Notes under the pieces: model-generated | Told to the model about the DNA's origin: nothing | What the model saw: the letters and a program-made list of their open reading frames with translations, nothing else | The model's database searches: none | Made by a program: the position numbers and the translations under genes | Origin: Desulfobacterales bacterium | Lineage (GTDB): Bacteria; Desulfobacterota; Desulfobacteria; Desulfobacterales; JAFDCJ01 | Assembly: GCA_029939875.1 (NCBI GenBank) | Contig: JAOZSC010000036.1 | Location: 2,947-9,576 of the forward strand | Direction: 5' to 3' | DNA: 6,630 bases | Shown here: positions 5,110 through 6,630 of the stretch, in pieces | Position numbering within the stretch: position 1 is the first letter of the stretch | Layout: every line of letters begins with the position of its first letter

Positions 5110-6630
5110 TTACTGGCCGAGGACTTCGAGGATATCGAATTGTTCCATATGAAACTCCGGATTGGGATAAATGACAATCTGTTTGCCGATGCTGCGTTCA
5201 AGTTCGGAGATCAGCACGTTTTCGACGCCCAGCAACAATTCGGCAATTTCAGGATTCACCCTCAGCGTGAGCCGGGTACCGCCCATGTCGAAGGCATCGC
5301 GAAGGATTTCCCGGTAAATGCTGTAGCAGATGGACTGCCGAGAGATCAGGTAGCCTTCTCCTTCGCAGTAAAAGCACGGTTCGCAAAGAATGCGCGTCAG
5401 CGGCTCCCGGGTCCGTTTACGGGTCATCTGAATCAGTCCCATTTCAGACATGGGCAGCACGTGGGTCTTGCTCTTATCCTTTTTCAGGGCTTCTCTCAAG
5501 GCATTGAAGATTTTCTCCTGGTTGGATTTTCTCTCCATATCGATAAAATCGATGACGATGATACCCCCGATATCCCTGAGCCGAATCTGGTAGGCAATTT
5601 CTTTGACCGCCTCCAGGTTGGTTTTTGAAATGGTTTCTTCCAGATTGTGTTTGCCGACATAACGGCCGGTGTTTATATCGATGGCCGTCAGGGCTTCGGT
5701 ATGTTCGATCAGAATATAGCCGCCGGATTTTAGCCACACCTTGCGTTTCAATGCCCGGGATATGTCGCCCTCCAGATTGTAGGCATCAAAAACCGGCTCA
5801 TGGCCCTCATACAAGACCACGTGATCCTTTAAGCTGGGCATGTAAGTGTCCAGAAAGGACAGCACGGCGTCATAGGTAGGTTTGGAGTCGATGAGCAATT
5901 TTTCGACTTCCTGGATCAACAGGTCCCGCACGGCGCGCAGGCTGATGGAAAGCTCCTTGTGCAAAAGCGAAGGCGTGGCGGCGGTTTTGAATTTACGCTG
6001 GATGTTTTTCCACAGGTTGTTTAAAAACCCCATCTCGTAAGCGAGCTTTTCTTCCTTCTCACCTTCTGCCGCGGTTCGAACAATATAGCCGTAATCTTCG
6101 GTTTTCAACTGCTGCACAAGACCTTTTAAGCGCTCGCGCTCGGCTTCATCTTCGATGCGCCGGGAAATGCCGATATGGTCGGAGGTGGGCATCAACACCA
6201 GAAAACGGCCGGGAAGGGAAATGTGGGAGGATATCCGAGCGCCCTTGGTTCCCATGGGAGATTTTGCCGCCTGAACGAGCACCTCCTGGCCCTCGCTGAT
6301 CAGCTCATCGATGGTGTAGTCATTTTTACGCGGCAGTGGCAAGCCGGCGGCATTCTCATCGGATTCGTCATCCAATTCCGACGCAACGTCAAACATCTGC
6401 TCAAACTCCTTGAAGCCGTCGCTGTACACATCATCGACGTAGAGAAAGGCAGCCTGATTCAACCCGATATTTACAAAAGCCGCCTGCATGCCGGGCAGCA
6501 CCCGCACCACCCGACCTTTGTAAATGTTGCCGGCGATGTCCGAGTCGTCCCCGCGGTCAATGTAAAGCTCGGCAATGTTGCCGTCTTCCAGCAGGGCCAC
6601 CCGGGTTTCATGCTCGCAGACGTTTATGAT
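5110..6630 (-). CDS. rng: Ribonuclease G/E family endoribonuclease (5' end cut by the window)
   Basis: RNase G is a cytoplasmic endoribonuclease of the RNase E/G family that matures rRNA and degrades mRNA with preference for 5'-monophosphate ends. The frame is open to the window edge and reads IINVCEHETR before the GTG at 6600; this aligns with the N-terminus of E. coli RNase G (LLVNVTPSETRVA), so the GTG is internal and only a few residues are missing. Numbering that valine as 1, an S1 domain (about 20-125) contains GNIYKGRVVRVLPGMQAAFVN and a Glu/Asp-rich insertion near 64-95. R175-T176 matches the 5'-phosphate sensor. The catalytic aspartates are D308 (TAIDINTGRY) and D351 (IVIDFIDM), spaced exactly as D303/D346 of RNase E. 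The zinc link is C409-x2-C412. The protein ends shortly after the catalytic region (EQFDILEVLGQ), with no RNase E-type degradosome scaffold, hence RNase G. It lies 186 nt upstream of rpmH. Confidence 0.96.
   Translation of the reverse strand: MINVCEHETRVALLEDGNIAELYIDRGDDSDIAGNIYKGRVVRVLPGMQAAFVNIGLNQAAFLYVDDVYSDGFKEFEQMFDVASELDDESDENAAGLPLPRKNDYTIDELISEGQEVLVQAAKSPMGTKGARISSHISLPGRFLVLMPTSDHIGISRRIEDEAERERLKGLVQQLKTEDYGYIVRTAAEGEKEEKLAYEMGFLNNLWKNIQRKFKTAATPSLLHKELSISLRAVRDLLIQEVEKLLIDSKPTYDAVLSFLDTYMPSLKDHVVLYEGHEPVFDAYNLEGDISRALKRKVWLKSGGYILIEHTEALTAIDINTGRYVGKHNLEETISKTNLEAVKEIAYQIRLRDIGGIIVIDFIDMERKSNQEKIFNALREALKKDKSKTHVLPMSEMGLIQMTRKRTREPLTRILCEPCFYCEGEGYLISRQSICYSIYREILRDAFDMGGTRLTLRVNPEIAELLLGVENVLISELERSIGKQIVIYPNPEFHMEQFDILEVLGQ

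Noticed and set aside
4920..5201. A 93-codon minus-strand ORF between rng and rpmH
   Set aside because: It starts inside the rng 3' end out of frame, runs across the predicted rpmH promoter and stops at the rpmH start codon. The composition looks non-coding and there is no recognisable domain.

Overview
This window is an ordinary chromosomal housekeeping block. Every gene lies on the minus strand, so transcription runs from the high-coordinate end to the low end: rng (RNase G, 5' end cut by the window edge), rpmH (ribosomal protein L34), rnpA (RNase P protein), yidD (membrane-insertion factor), yidC (membrane insertase), jag/khpB (RNA-binding protein) and mnmE (tRNA-modification GTPase, lacking only about its last two residues at the window edge). 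The order rpmH-rnpA-yidD-yidC-jag-mnmE is the widely conserved bacterial cluster. A long YidC with an N-terminal anchor and a large periplasmic domain indicates a Gram-negative cell. The protein sequences look most like Desulfobacterota (deltaproteobacteria, Desulfobacterales-like). That taxonomic guess comes from general familiarity and was not tested by a search.

Layout by coordinate. 1-1421 is mnmE. 1430-2215 is jag, 8 nt upstream of mnmE. 2235-3905 is yidC, 19 nt upstream of jag. 3906-4160 is a 255-nt spacer with several short inverted repeats, one direct repeat and a doubtful 47-codon ORF. 4161-4391 is yidD, overlapping the 3' end of rnpA (4372-4731) by 20 nt. 4789-4923 is rpmH, which is only 44 codons. 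4924-5109 is the rng-rpmH spacer; it carries a good sigma70-type promoter (exact TTGACA, 17-bp spacer, TTTATT) pointing at rpmH. 5110-6630 is rng.

Functionally the cluster joins translation and RNA processing (L34, RNase P protein, RNase G, the RNA-binding protein Jag, MnmE wobble-uridine modification) with membrane-protein biogenesis (YidD, YidC). The tight spacing suggests two blocks: rpmH-rnpA-yidD from the promoter near 5032-5060, and yidC-jag-mnmE, which may read through from upstream or have its own start in the 255-nt spacer.

I found no mobile element, CRISPR array, tRNA, rRNA or defence system, and nothing that deserves to be called a new system. The points most worth a second look are the long yidD-yidC spacer with its small ORF, the Cys in the MnmE G3 motif, and rng rather than dnaA upstream of rpmH.
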